Of a stretch of 64,000 bases of DNA, positions 32,100 through 41,610 are shown piece by piece. Below the pieces are notes generated by a model. The model was not told the DNA's origin and searched no databases. It saw nothing but the letters and a program-made list of their open reading frames with translations. Both the position numbers and the translations under genes were made by a program. The DNA is from Nitrincola lacisaponensis (GTDB lineage Bacteria > Pseudomonadota > Gammaproteobacteria > Pseudomonadales > Balneatricaceae), in the NCBI RefSeq assembly GCF_000691225.1, contig NZ_JMSZ01000024.1:1-64000 (forward strand), written 5' to 3'. Each line of letters opens with the position of its first letter. The first letter of the stretch is position 1.

Positions 32100-35000
32100 G
32101 ATTGCCTTCCAAATTGTTGTCCAGTTCCCAGTATTTCTGTCAGTTCTTCGCCTTCTTCTAGTCCGCCTTCGAGTGTAAAGGCTCTACCTTCTTCATCACT
32201 GACAATAGTTGCAGATTCACCTGTATGAGAGCCACCGGTTAAACGGCTAACAACTTGACCATCAATCAAGTCACCATCACCGATTACTCCATCTTGATTC
32301 AGATCAAATACAGATAGCAAATTTCTGTCACCTGTTCCAATCATCAAATCTGTATAACGTCCTTCCACGCCACCTATGCATGGGTCCACTGCAGGTGCCA
32401 TGGATGTAAAGAGCACTCGGTCTCTGCGGATTCCCGGTACAATGGTTGGTTTATTAATAACACGTTCTCCATCACTTACACCATCAATAGCTAAGTCCAA
32501 ATACCAGCCTTTATAAATTTGAGTTGCACCGATAGAGTTGGTACTAGTTGACTGATAACCATTGGCTGAATCAGACCAAGTTATTTCTTGTTTAAGGAGC
32601 TGGTTTTTTAAAATTGTAGTCGAACTACTTATTTGTTCGAGTCCATAGAGGGTCTGAACCTGATAGTTAGTATCGGTGTCAGAGCTTCTGAAATAGCTGC
32701 CTGTACCGAATAAAAGCATAATGCTGGAGCTGGTGTTGGATTTAGATGCGATTAGTATTTGCGAAGTTATGGGTTGTGCAACACCGTCAGGATCTGTAGC
32801 TGAAAACACTAAGTTGACATTGTTTTTCCATTGGTTCTGGCTAACAGAAAGGTTAAATTTCCATACGTTACCCTGTAAGTCACCTGCGTATACGTTATTG
32901 ATGGCCAGATTGTTAGCAGGCCAGTCTGATATAGAAACTGGTGACAGACCATTAGGTGAAGACGCGCTGCCTACACCAGTATCTAATTTTTCAATTAAGG
33001 TTCCGTCTTTTAGGTCTACAATAAACAGCATGGCACGGTTCGAAGCACTATTGTAGCCATTACTAAATACAGCTACCCATCGACAGCTAGTGCTTTGGCC
33101 TGATGTGACCGAAATGCAACCTATCTGTGGGTGGGTTACTCCATAGCCCAAATCTGGGTGTTGGAACTCCCATAAAACATCAGCAGAAGTAAAGTTTGTT
33201 GGGTTGCTGACATCCAGTGCGAAGATGCTTCTGCCTCCTGCCCCCATACTGCCAACTGCAACCGTTCTCCATTTTGCGGAAGTTTCTCCTGGGGCCTGGA
33301 AATACGCGTCATTTGTAGCAATAGTGCCGTCAACCATGTATTGATGATTGTCAGCATAGTCTATATCCATTAATCGATTTACTTTTGCTGCTGAGCCAGT
33401 GGTTGATTCAGGTTCAAGCAGTTCGCGTGGGATATAGGCAAACAGTTCTTTACCACCATCTGTACTATCAGCACTGGCATTGAAAGCGTGAACAAAGCCT
33501 GAGTTCGTTCCCACAAACAAAACGTTTGGTCTTGCTTTGTAGTTTGTCGAGTTCCTATAGTTGGAATAGCTTGCTGCTGCTGGGTCATTAAGTAAGCTGT
33601 ATCCAAGATTGCTTTTACCCATAAACTGAGGGTCAGAGTTAATGATGGATCCAAGTAAGCGAACTCCACTTGCTGTTTGACGGCTTCTGAACGAGCTGTC
33701 TGCGGAGTCATTGCCACGAAGCCATGCTACACGCTGTGGTCCCAAGCCGTCAGCATTATTGCTTAGATCTTTATTTAAGGCTCCTTTTTGAGTATCACTG
33801 AGTTGATTAAAATCAAACTCAACGGGTTCTTGAGACCATTGTTCATCGTTTAGCACCAGCCGTGTTGTAAAAATGTTTCGGTTTACATTTGCTTGCGCCA
33901 TTTCACGTAGCTTGCTCTCAGCATCCCAAACCATTGAGCCAACAGAGCCATTGGTATTCAAGCTGAATGCTTTTAGTTGGCCTGACCAGTCTTCGGGGCG
34001 AAATCCTGCTGTATAGGCAAGTGTTCCAGTTCTGAGTGATCCAGAGCTTACTGCAGCGGCGGTAGTAGATGGTTCCCCCAGAACCAAAATGGCTTCAAAA
34101 GCTGATGTCAGTTGCTGTTTTAAGTTTGAAGCATTGGTCACTAAAAAATAATTAGGTGAAGCTTCACCTGTGGATAGGTTTTCAGATCCTGCAGAGCCAT
34201 ATTTTGCTGCATACCAAAGTGGATCATTGAGAAGTGTAGCTGTAGATGTTGCACTGGGTGTAAAGGTGCGTGAAGCATAGAGAGGCAGTGAAGGCTTGTC
34301 AGGGCAGGATGCGGGACGTGTAGCGCCACTGCAGTCGCCTATCTCAAAACCTGGGGGTGTGTCCATAGGGAACCATGGATCATTTCCGGCTGATGTCGCT
34401 CTATCACGTACTTCTAAATAAACTCCATCCTTCGTTGTACCAGAGATAACATATCCCATGTGATGAATAATACCTCCAGCAGCATACTCAGAATCAAGTA
34501 TTACAGTGATAGTATTATCATCGTTAACCTTAATGTCGTATCGAACGATAGCATCCATGTCATGATCGGCGCCCTGCTCAACATCTTCAAAGTTAATTCT
34601 GAATATGTAATGGCCTGGTTCGAATTTTTCTACAAAAAAATCAACTATAGTATTTGTTGGTTGAAAAGATCTTGATGCCCAACTGGTAGAGTCTTGTCCT
34701 ACCGATTTTCCAAACGGTATTATTGTTACAATTTTTCCATCAACTGGAATTTCTATTTTAGGTAAAGGTGACGCAAGAGCTACAGCAAAGGTATTTATGT
34801 TTTGAGTGTTTGGAAGGTCTGAGCGTAAATCATTATTATAGGCATAATGAGTAACTGCTGCTGAATAGTATCCACCTTCTTTAGTCGGCTCAGCAGGGCT
34901 GAGACCTCTAATATTTCCGAAACCGGTTACTGTTTTTGCAGAGGGAACCCCATCACTTTCAGAGCCCGATACACCAATAAAGTGTAAGCTGCTACTACCA

Positions 35001-37084
35001 TATTCTTTATTCCAAACCTTGTTTGCTTCAGACGTGGCATTAAAATTTAAACCACTAGGAAGGTCGCCGGAAAAGCTTGAATTAAAATAGCTTCCAGGAA
35101 TATAGGTTGTGTCATAAGAAGGATTCACGTCACTAATGACCAACTGTGCGGCAGGTGTACACCATAAACGATCTTCGTAAGGATCTTCCCAGTCTGGAGC
35201 AGGAAGAAACATATGATTGGTTCCAGAGTGATGTCTCAGTGTCACCTTTTCACGTTTGTTGTCTAATGCTGGAGAAAATTGAGTAGTAGGAGAAGTCTTT
35301 CCGGAGAAATATCTCAGGCTTTCATACAGCATTTCGGCAACCGGATTACCCCAGTCAGGAAATTTTGTATCTGAATCTGACATGGGTTTATCTGTTAACC
35401 AGCCTCCGTGATACTGGAAGTTACCACCAGCATCAAAATCTACAATTCTAAGCTTACTGATAGTGTCAATAATTCCACTTGTTGTAGTAAATACACCAGT
35501 AGCAGAAACAATTTCATCAGAAATGCTGGCTATATTTTTTCTTAGAACCCCTCCCCTCATGTTGTAAGGATGGGTATAGGACCCAGTTATCAGGCCAAAA
35601 AGCATCTGGTCATTTTTACCAAATTCTTGGAGTAATCCGATGGGTTTATAATTGCCTTCTGGGTACTGCTGACAGTTTTCTTCCAGATATGGCGAGCTAC
35701 ATACTTCTACCCTGACAATGTAATCTGTCATGCTGGAAGCAGGTATAGTCGCATTTTTTGACCAGGTTGTAATGATAGGCGCTTTATTGGTTTCACTCTC
35801 GCTGGCGCGTAAAAGAGAGCTTGGCACAATTTCCCAGGATGTTTGTCCAGGACGCATGACTAGCAACTGCCAATTATCACCCCCAGTTTGCTCTTCATGT
35901 CTGAAAGTAAAGTCATGCCACCCTTGAGTTAAATTTATTTCACCAACATGCGCATTTGTTTCAGCAATTAAAGCTGTACCGATTTGCTGGGCTGTGCCTG
36001 TTTTATTTCCGTGCCCCCCATACCAGTAAGATACGACTGTACCATTAATTTCAAACTCTACAGCATCGTCACCGTTTACTGCAAATTTGTATGTTCCACT
36101 TTGTTGTGCATGAAACTGGCCAGTAATATTTGTTAAATAATAATCATGACTGCAATAGCTTGGTGCCGTGAAAGGATTGTTATTCGAGCCTGTTGTATCT
36201 ATTCTGCCGTTGCTGACATGGCCGCTACCGCATTGAAAATCCTCTAAGGCTTGGCGCATCTGTAAGAAGTCTTGGTGACTATTAGCATGGCTTGTGGGCA
36301 GAGTTGTTGCGCCATATACACAAGGATTATTGTTGTTACCACCATGAATGCAGCGTGAACCCGCTACATGGCGTTCAATAGCTACCCACTCCCAAATCCG
36401 GTAACGTGAGTTCGTCAGAACGCGCATTAACGGCTCCATGTTTGCGCTTCTGTGTGGGCTTAGCACATCATCTTTTAATAAAGTTGTATTTGCAAATAGA
36501 TGACGAGTTCCAGATGCGGGTAAGTCCAATGGAGTATATTTTCTAATATCGTATCCATCATGCTCAATACTTCTATACTCTTTTCCCCAACTGTGCGCAT
36601 CTTGCGGTATATAGCTTCTTTCAAGAACCGTTTTTTCGGCAGTATCGGTTACTCGATTTCCACCGTATAGGACTTTTCTCAGGGCATCTATCCTGGCTGT
36701 AGTAATATAATTAAGAAAATCGCCACTCCAGCCAGAGGTGCATTGTTTGTTATTGGCTTCGGCAGAGGCCTTAAATTGATTGTCAGCGTATGAGTAGCAA
36801 AGCGTTGAGTCAAAATAGCCATAATAATCTACTTTGTCTGGTTCGTAACCTATATTTAAAATGCCGTCACCATTGAGATCGGAGGCATCATTATAGGCTT
36901 CATAGTAAAGGGTGTGGTCTCTGCCCATTACAATCATGTTTAAAGGTGGAACTGCTTCACCCCTGACAGAAAGAGGTACTTGAGATATGTCAATGCTAGC
37001 TATGGCATAGCTACTTGATATCAGTGTTATCAATATAAAAGCTGTTTTTATTGATAGTTTTTTTATGGTTTTGGAAATATTCAT
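32081..37084 (-). CDS. pilY1: Type IV pilus tip-associated adhesin PilY1
   Basis: PilY1/PilC proteins sit at the pilus tip, promote assembly and, in Pseudomonas, surface sensing. About 1667 residues. Signal peptide about 1-30. An EF-hand-like D-L-N-G-D-G-I-L-N loop lies near 70. A PA14-like segment near 305-430 (GQFHAQQSGTYKFAVNGDDAVEFEING ... LTQGWHDFTFRHEEQTG) is unusual for the family. The C-terminal third is the PilY1 beta-propeller (RPNVLFVGTNSGFVHAFNA, VAVGSMGAGGRSIFALDV), with a second calcium-type loop DLNQDGVIGDGD near the end. ATG 37084 follows AGGTGG; GTG 37093 is less likely. Visibly AT-richer than neighbouring regions. Confidence 0.93.
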   Translation of the reverse strand: MNISKTIKKLSIKTAFILITLISSSYAIASIDISQVPLSVRGEAVPPLNMIVMGRDHTLYYEAYNDASDLNGDGILNIGYEPDKVDYYGYFDSTLCYSYADNQFKASAEANNKQCTSGWSGDFLNYITTARIDALRKVLYGGNRVTDTAEKTVLERSYIPQDAHSWGKEYRSIEHDGYDIRKYTPLDLPASGTRHLFANTTLLKDDVLSPHRSANMEPLMRVLTNSRYRIWEWVAIERHVAGSRCIHGGNNNNPCVYGATTLPTSHANSHQDFLQMRQALEDFQCGSGHVSNGRIDTTGSNNNPFTAPSYCSHDYYLTNITGQFHAQQSGTYKFAVNGDDAVEFEINGTVVSYWYGGHGNKTGTAQQIGTALIAETNAHVGEINLTQGWHDFTFRHEEQTGGDNWQLLVMRPGQTSWEIVPSSLLRASESETNKAPIITTWSKNATIPASSMTDYIVRVEVCSSPYLEENCQQYPEGNYKPIGLLQEFGKNDQMLFGLITGSYTHPYNMRGGVLRKNIASISDEIVSATGVFTTTSGIIDTISKLRIVDFDAGGNFQYHGGWLTDKPMSDSDTKFPDWGNPVAEMLYESLRYFSGKTSPTTQFSPALDNKREKVTLRHHSGTNHMFLPAPDWEDPYEDRLWCTPAAQLVISDVNPSYDTTYIPGSYFNSSFSGDLPSGLNFNATSEANKVWNKEYGSSSLHFIGVSGSESDGVPSAKTVTGFGNIRGLSPAEPTKEGGYYSAAVTHYAYNNDLRSDLPNTQNINTFAVALASPLPKIEIPVDGKIVTIIPFGKSVGQDSTSWASRSFQPTNTIVDFFVEKFEPGHYIFRINFEDVEQGADHDMDAIVRYDIKVNDDNTITVILDSEYAAGGIIHHMGYVISGTTKDGVYLEVRDRATSAGNDPWFPMDTPPGFEIGDCSGATRPASCPDKPSLPLYASRTFTPSATSTATLLNDPLWYAAKYGSAGSENLSTGEASPNYFLVTNASNLKQQLTSAFEAILVLGEPSTTAAAVSSGSLRTGTLAYTAGFRPEDWSGQLKAFSLNTNGSVGSMVWDAESKLREMAQANVNRNIFTTRLVLNDEQWSQEPVEFDFNQLSDTQKGALNKDLSNNADGLGPQRVAWLRGNDSADSSFRSRQTASGVRLLGSIINSDPQFMGKSNLGYSLLNDPAAASYSNYRNSTNYKARPNVLFVGTNSGFVHAFNASADSTDGGKELFAYIPRELLEPESTTGSAAKVNRLMDIDYADNHQYMVDGTIATNDAYFQAPGETSAKWRTVAVGSMGAGGRSIFALDVSNPTNFTSADVLWEFQHPDLGYGVTHPQIGCISVTSGQSTSCRWVAVFSNGYNSASNRAMLFIVDLKDGTLIEKLDTGVGSASSPNGLSPVSISDWPANNLAINNVYAGDLQGNVWKFNLSVSQNQWKNNVNLVFSATDPDGVAQPITSQILIASKSNTSSSIMLLFGTGSYFRSSDTDTNYQVQTLYGLEQISSSTTILKNQLLKQEITWSDSANGYQSTSTNSIGATQIYKGWYLDLAIDGVSDGERVINKPTIVPGIRRDRVLFTSMAPAVDPCIGGVEGRYTDLMIGTGDRNLLSVFDLNQDGVIGDGDLIDGQVVSRLTGGSHTGESATIVSDEEGRAFTLEGGLEEGEELTEILGTGQQFGRQSWQQLR

Positions 37085-37113
37085 TTGAACCACCTAATTT
37101 TCAGCTTTTAAGT

Positions 37114-37572
37114 TTACTGAACAGGCCTAAACCTTGATTCAACAACTACAGTTGTTACGTCTGTGCCACCCCAGCCTATGGCATTCACTGGAAAAATATT
37201 ATGAAATTCAGCGGGTAATTCACCTGGGTTAACACGATACAGACCGGGTTCACTCACAAAGTATCTTGGGTCCTGATGCAGCATGTTGCTTAGAGCGTGG
37301 GTTGTCCCAGCTTCTCCATCCCAGTCCTCTGGGTCTGTCAAACTATTAGCAAACAGGGCTTCATTGTCTGAGTTAGCTCGCACAAAATCCTCTCCACCAC
37401 GCAGTGCCGCTTCAGCTGCTTGAAATGCCATATTTCGGTCACGCATATTGCCGGACATACGTTCCTGCATGGATGTAGTTTGAATGCCTGCGACACCTAA
37501 AATAGTCAGTATCAATAAAAAAAGTAAACTGACTATAAGTGCGCTGCCTGCCTGTTTGTATAAACTCATCAT
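37114..37572 (-). CDS. pilX: Minor pilin-like protein PilX
   Basis: 152 residues. The N-terminal QAGSALIVSLLFLLILTILGVAGIQTTSMQERMSGNMRDRNMAFQAAEAALRGGE is the signature of PilX; as in other PilX proteins the mature N-terminus lacks the usual Glu 5. It acts with PilV, PilW and FimU/FimT to prime pilus assembly and to incorporate PilY1. A second ATG three bases in is an alternative start. Lies seven bases after pilW and 29 before pilY1. Confidence 0.92.
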   Translation of the reverse strand: MMSLYKQAGSALIVSLLFLLILTILGVAGIQTTSMQERMSGNMRDRNMAFQAAEAALRGGEDFVRANSDNEALFANSLTDPEDWDGEAGTTHALSNMLHQDPRYFVSEPGLYRVNPGELPAEFHNIFPVNAIGWGGTDVTTVVVESRFRPVQ

Positions 37573-37579
37573 TTATTAC

Positions 37580-38647
37580 TCACGGTAATTTATTACGTAA
37601 TCCGATTGTTGTCGTAAATGCCTGATACATTCTCCGATCACCGGCGGGTGCATCAAATGTCCCTCCGTCAAAAGGAATGCCTGTCATATTGTTTGGTAAT
37701 ATATTGGCATGCTCACTGCGTGCCAACAGGCTGACTCTTACTGCGACAACGTCTTCCCAGTTGGCTACAGCGTCGGCGGAAACATAGTTGTCAACACGCT
37801 TGTTGTTATTTGTGTCTACACCGTAGCGGATCTGCATATTAATGATATTATCGACCAGTTCCTGATCTTCGCCTGCACCAGTACCACTAAAGCGTATTCT
37901 TCTTAGTGCGGTATTGTTTGGGTCTGCATCACTGGCGCCTATGTAGTAAAGGTCACTTTGAAACAGCATGATGCGCATGTTTTCAGAATAGGTTTTACTG
38001 AAGAGGTTGGAATTGTTTGGTGTTTTATTTCCTGGCCCTATGCCTTGACCTGGATTACCTCTATTTAGGTTATTTCCATTTTCGTTATTCGCTTTTTGAA
38101 ATATGTCGCATGCATCATCCTCAGCTACTATTATTATCTGACCCCTAGGAATACCGTTGTCTGTCTGGTCGATAGTTATCGTTGCTGAATTTGCTAGCGT
38201 ATTACCGTTGGCTGTGATCCCTGATCTCGTAGCCGCATGCTTTACCAGCAGTACATCTGTATTGGCAACATAGCCATTCATATTGCCTGCGTAAGCGGCG
38301 GGAGAAGCATTATTCCAGCCTTCTAATCCTGCACCTAGTGTATGTATCGCTTGATCATAATTAGCATCGGTTTCATCCAGAAGAATGTTAATATCGACAT
38401 TCGTACCACAGCCGCCTTTATAGCCCGCCTGACGAATATTACGGCTCAATACTTCGGTGGCGTAACGACCGCTTTCCTGAATTCGCGACATGGCTTCCTG
38501 GGTGCGATAGGCTTGTTGAGTAGAGGCAAATACCTGGATGACACCGGCCAGTATCAATAAACCCAACACCATAGAGATCATCAGCTCTATCAGCGATAGC
38601 CCCGCCTGGTGTGTTTTGGTCTGTTTGGGATAGTGATTGAGTTTCAT
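37580..38647 (-). CDS. pilW: Minor pilin-like protein PilW
   Basis: 355 residues. The prepilin signal HQAGLSLIELMISMVLGLLILAGVIQVFASTQQAYRTQEAMSRIQESGRYA is typical of PilW, and a C-terminal region with DNIINMQIRYGVDTNNNKRVDNYVSA follows. Its ATG overlaps the pilV stop (ATGA). Confidence 0.92.
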   Translation of the reverse strand: MKLNHYPKQTKTHQAGLSLIELMISMVLGLLILAGVIQVFASTQQAYRTQEAMSRIQESGRYATEVLSRNIRQAGYKGGCGTNVDINILLDETDANYDQAIHTLGAGLEGWNNASPAAYAGNMNGYVANTDVLLVKHAATRSGITANGNTLANSATITIDQTDNGIPRGQIIIVAEDDACDIFQKANNENGNNLNRGNPGQGIGPGNKTPNNSNLFSKTYSENMRIMLFQSDLYYIGASDADPNNTALRRIRFSGTGAGEDQELVDNIINMQIRYGVDTNNNKRVDNYVSADAVANWEDVVAVRVSLLARSEHANILPNNMTGIPFDGGTFDAPAGDRRMYQAFTTTIGLRNKLP

Positions 38648-39081
38648 AAGTCAGTGACCATTGCAAAAGATTGCAGGGCTTCCGTTCCGCGACTGTCATC
38701 CCATTGCACGATAACGGTTACTGTTGTTCCATTCATTGCCACACTGCTATTGCCTGATGGCAGGGTGGCTTGAATGATTTGCCGCCACTCACGCAGGTCC
38801 TGCGCTGGTACTGAGTTTCCTGCGGGGTTGGCTGCGTCTATGGCTAGTTGATAATCACCATCCAGTGCGGCGCGCCGGTTGGCACGCATTCTGTCAGTTA
38901 TATCATAAGACAGGTTAACAGCCTGGGTTCTCTGATACGCACTGTGATTCAACGACAGAGTGCGTGCTTGCAAGCCAGCCATGCCCAACAGGCCAACAGA
39001 GAGTATGACCAAGGCTATAAGTATCTCTATTAGGGATACGCCTTGTTGATTTCTGCTCTTAAATGTATTCATGATGTTCAT
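38644..39081 (-). CDS. pilV: Minor pilin-like protein PilV
   Basis: 145 residues. The prepilin signal is QQGVSLIEILIALVILSVGLLGMAGLQARTLSLNHSAYQRTQA, with the family's characteristic LSYDITDRMRANR after it. Two possible starts exist (39081 and 39072); neither has a strong ribosome binding site. Follows fimT by 18 bases. Confidence 0.91.
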   Translation of the reverse strand: MNIMNTFKSRNQQGVSLIEILIALVILSVGLLGMAGLQARTLSLNHSAYQRTQAVNLSYDITDRMRANRRAALDGDYQLAIDAANPAGNSVPAQDLREWRQIIQATLPSGNSSVAMNGTTVTVIVQWDDSRGTEALQSFAMVTDL

Positions 39082-39099
39082 TCATATTCATAAGCATGT

Positions 39100-39597
39100 T
39101 TAAGGACAAACAACTCTTGTTGCACTTATGCGGCCACTAGCGTTTATATTAATTGATCTGGCTTGGTCTCCGGTGCATCCTGAAAAGTGAGTGGATAGTG
39201 TCGTTGCGCCTCCACTAAGCTCACCCAAAGCATTAAAAGTGATGTCTCCAGCAGCACCTGCCTGGGCCATGACTACGCTGGCTGGCGGAGTTCCCCACAC
39301 TCTGAGTGGATCTTCACCGGCGATATCCAGTGTCACTATCCATCCACTGCTTCCGTCCCAGGCGCCGTTACAGGTTGCCTGATTAGTACTTGCACAGACT
39401 TTCACGTCCCGAGCTCTTCTGACAGCTTCAGAGCGCGCTAAATTGAGTGCGGTCACTAGCTCATTAGCCAAAGCTGTGGAGCGACTGTTCTGAATAACAT
39501 TGTTAAAACTTGGAACACCAATGCCCAGCAATATTGCCAACACAGCTATAGCCACAAGTAGCTCAATTAAAGTTATACCGGATGACTTATGTTTCAT
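39100..39597 (-). CDS. fimT: Minor pilin-like protein FimT/FimU (GspH family)
   Basis: 165 residues. Prepilin leader ending in Gly before ITLIELLVAIAVLAILLGIGVPSFNNVIQNSRSTALANELVTALNLARSEAVRR, which is the GspH/FimT family pattern. Two cysteine pairs in the C-terminal globular domain (VCAST ... ATC; SGCTGD ... VVCP). First gene of the pilus-tip operon; the AlgR-type regulator ends 99 bases upstream on the same strand. Confidence 0.9.
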   Translation of the reverse strand: MKHKSSGITLIELLVAIAVLAILLGIGVPSFNNVIQNSRSTALANELVTALNLARSEAVRRARDVKVCASTNQATCNGAWDGSSGWIVTLDIAGEDPLRVWGTPPASVVMAQAGAAGDITFNALGELSGGATTLSTHFSGCTGDQARSININASGRISATRVVCP

Positions 39598-39696
39598 AAT
39601 TTAGATTCATCTGATGAGTTTTATGCCACATTCGATCTAGCCATGCTCTGTAGTGAGCTTAGGATGTGTTGGGTGTCGTGAAAAGTACTTTAGTGC

Positions 39697-40428
39697 TCAA
39701 CGGTCCGAAACTTCGGATAAGTGGTAGTCACGTTTGAGTTGTGAAGCCATTCGGCGGCTAATTTCAACTTTGTCTGATGTGCCAGAAATCTCAGCGAAAT
39801 AACAGGCGTGCGCATCTTTTTTGATGCCGATCATGCGTGATTTATTGAGTACGCAGTTTCTGTGTACCCTCAAGACGAGCTGCCCATAATGCTGTTCAAG
39901 CTGCTTCAGACTCTGCTCAACAATCGCTTCTCCGCCATCAAATGCCATTTTGACGACTTTGTCTTCAGCCATAAAGTACTGCACTTTCTCGAAGCGAATG
40001 CGCCGGATGCTGTTGCCTATCTGATAGCTGATCCAGGGGTTCAGCTCATCATTTTTTTCCAGGTGTGCGCGGGTGTGGGTGCCCAGCCGATCCAGTGCGG
40101 CTTTAAGACGCTTTGGATCAACCGGCTTAAGCAGGTAGTCACTTGGACCGACTCGATAGGCGTCCAGTGCATGTTCAGGGTGTGCGGTGACCAGGATAAT
40201 GGCAGGTGGAATCTGACGCTGGTTCAGGGTTTCGGCCAGCGATAACCCATCGCCACCCGGCATCTCAATATCCAGCATGACCAGGTCTGGATCGAGCTGT
40301 ATGACTTTCTGCAGTGCTTCTGCTGCATCAGCGGCTTCACCGACCCACTCAAAGGCAGGGTGTTCGGCCAATAAACGCTTCAACCTGGCCCGGGCCAGGG
40401 GCTCGTCGTCTACGATCAGGGTGCGCAT
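39697..40428 (-). CDS. algR: LytTR-family response regulator, AlgR-like
   Basis: 243 residues. Receiver domain with acidic pair D7/D8, phospho-acceptor D53 (VMLDIEMPG), T81 and K101. The C-terminal part (about 140-240) is a LytTR DNA-binding domain with RIRFEKVQYFMAEDKVVKMAF and LVLRVHRNCVLNKSRM. In Pseudomonas, AlgR controls alginate and the fimU-pilVWXY1Y2E operon; here that operon begins immediately downstream on the same strand. Its start overlaps the kinase gene by 13 bases. Confidence 0.87.
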   Translation of the reverse strand: MRTLIVDDEPLARARLKRLLAEHPAFEWVGEAADAAEALQKVIQLDPDLVMLDIEMPGGDGLSLAETLNQRQIPPAIILVTAHPEHALDAYRVGPSDYLLKPVDPKRLKAALDRLGTHTRAHLEKNDELNPWISYQIGNSIRRIRFEKVQYFMAEDKVVKMAFDGGEAIVEQSLKQLEQHYGQLVLRVHRNCVLNKSRMIGIKKDAHACYFAEISGTSDKVEISRRMASQLKRDYHLSEVSDR

Positions 40429-41456
40429 GCGTTCGTCTCTTGAAACGGAATCACCAGTTTGACGCGATATTCGCCTTCCACCTCACCGGTTGTCAGGCGC
40501 GCGCGGTCATCATACATCAGTGCCAGACGCTGGCGGATGTTTTCAATAGCCATGCCATTGCCCTTGAGCCTCTCTGCATCTGTAGCGGGCAGAGGGTTTT
40601 GAATCAACAGTGTCAGGTGTTTTTCACTCAGCAACACCTGAACCTGTATCGTCCCCGGTGACGGATTTGATTCGATACCATAACGTACGGCATTTTCCAG
40701 CAGAGGTTGCAGGGTGAGTGTGGGCAGGGGAATGTCCGGCAAGTGTTCGGGTATCTGGCGACTGACACTCAGCCGCGAGCCAAGCCGCCAGCTTTCCAGC
40801 GACAAATACGCATCGGCCAATTCCAGTTCCGCTTTCAGATGGCTGCTTTCACCGGCTTTCAGCGCCGCGCGAAACAGGTTGGACAGGTTCAGTAGTGCTT
40901 GTTCTGCAGCTTCAGGGTCCTGTCGCGTCAGTTCTGCGGTGGTATTCAGACTGTTGAACAGGAAGTGCGGACGAATACGTGCCTGCAGGGCGTCCAGTTC
41001 GGCGCGTGATTGTGCCGCTATGCGCTGGTGGCGTTCGAGGTGCATCAGGTAGAATTGTAAACCGATGACGCCGACGATACCCGCAATCAGCAGGTTGTGC
41101 AGGATAAACAGCCCGGGTTCAACTTGCGCTTCCCAGCCTTTACCGGTGAGCAGGCCATAAGCGACCAGGCTGACCAGAGCAGTGCAGCTCAGTAAAACGC
41201 TCAGAGCCAGAATGGCTAGTTGTTTGGGGGTCTGATGTGGCCAGCGCTTTTGTATCTGACACAGGATCATCAGTGACAGCAGTGTAACCCACTGCACGAA
41301 CAGGGTGCTGAGGCCCAGTCGAAACCAGCGATCTTCCAGTGTGCCAGGTGCCAGTGCCAGCAGGATTGCAACGGCTTGCGCCAGTACCGTAGCTCGCAAT
41401 ACCAGTTTGCTACTGCACAGGGGAGGGCCATGTTGGGCTGTGTGTATTTTGAGCAT
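40416..41456 (-). CDS. algZ: LytS/AlgZ-type sensor histidine kinase
   Basis: 346 residues. About four membrane segments fill residues 20-140. The His_kinase (PF06580-type) motif is ARIRPHFLFNSLNTTAELTRQ with the phospho-acceptor at H164. The ATPase part shows the N-box in PLLENAVRYGIE and the G-box in KGNGMAIENIRQRLALMY. Partner of the overlapping AlgR-like gene. In Pseudomonas the orthologue is FimS/AlgZ, needed for twitching. Confidence 0.87.
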   Translation of the reverse strand: MLKIHTAQHGPPLCSSKLVLRATVLAQAVAILLALAPGTLEDRWFRLGLSTLFVQWVTLLSLMILCQIQKRWPHQTPKQLAILALSVLLSCTALVSLVAYGLLTGKGWEAQVEPGLFILHNLLIAGIVGVIGLQFYLMHLERHQRIAAQSRAELDALQARIRPHFLFNSLNTTAELTRQDPEAAEQALLNLSNLFRAALKAGESSHLKAELELADAYLSLESWRLGSRLSVSRQIPEHLPDIPLPTLTLQPLLENAVRYGIESNPSPGTIQVQVLLSEKHLTLLIQNPLPATDAERLKGNGMAIENIRQRLALMYDDRARLTTGEVEGEYRVKLVIPFQETNACAP

Positions 41457-41515
41457 ATCCCGGCCGAAAGTGAGATCTCTGGATGTCCATAACTAATACA
41501 GAGCCTCAGTATAGA

Positions 41516-41529
41516 GCCAAGGCCTTGGC
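41516..41529. promoter_or_regulatory. 14-bp perfect palindrome between algZ and rpn
   Basis: GCCAAGGCCTTGGC is self-complementary and flanked by TATA-like tracts on both sides. On the - strand its TTGGCT could serve as a -35 box 16 bases from TATTAG for algZ. Possibly an operator shared by the two divergent genes. Confidence 0.4.
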
Positions 41530-41610
41530 TATACAAAGGAGGATGCGGGTCTGATAGTATGGCTCCAGGTTGGCAGGATGCCAGGGTTTATTTTTTGAAA
41601 AGGATTTCAG

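Noticed and set aside
39695-39703. An AlgR binding box (CCGTTGAGC) upstream of fimT
   Set aside because: Only about six of nine positions fit the remembered consensus; not enough to list as a site.
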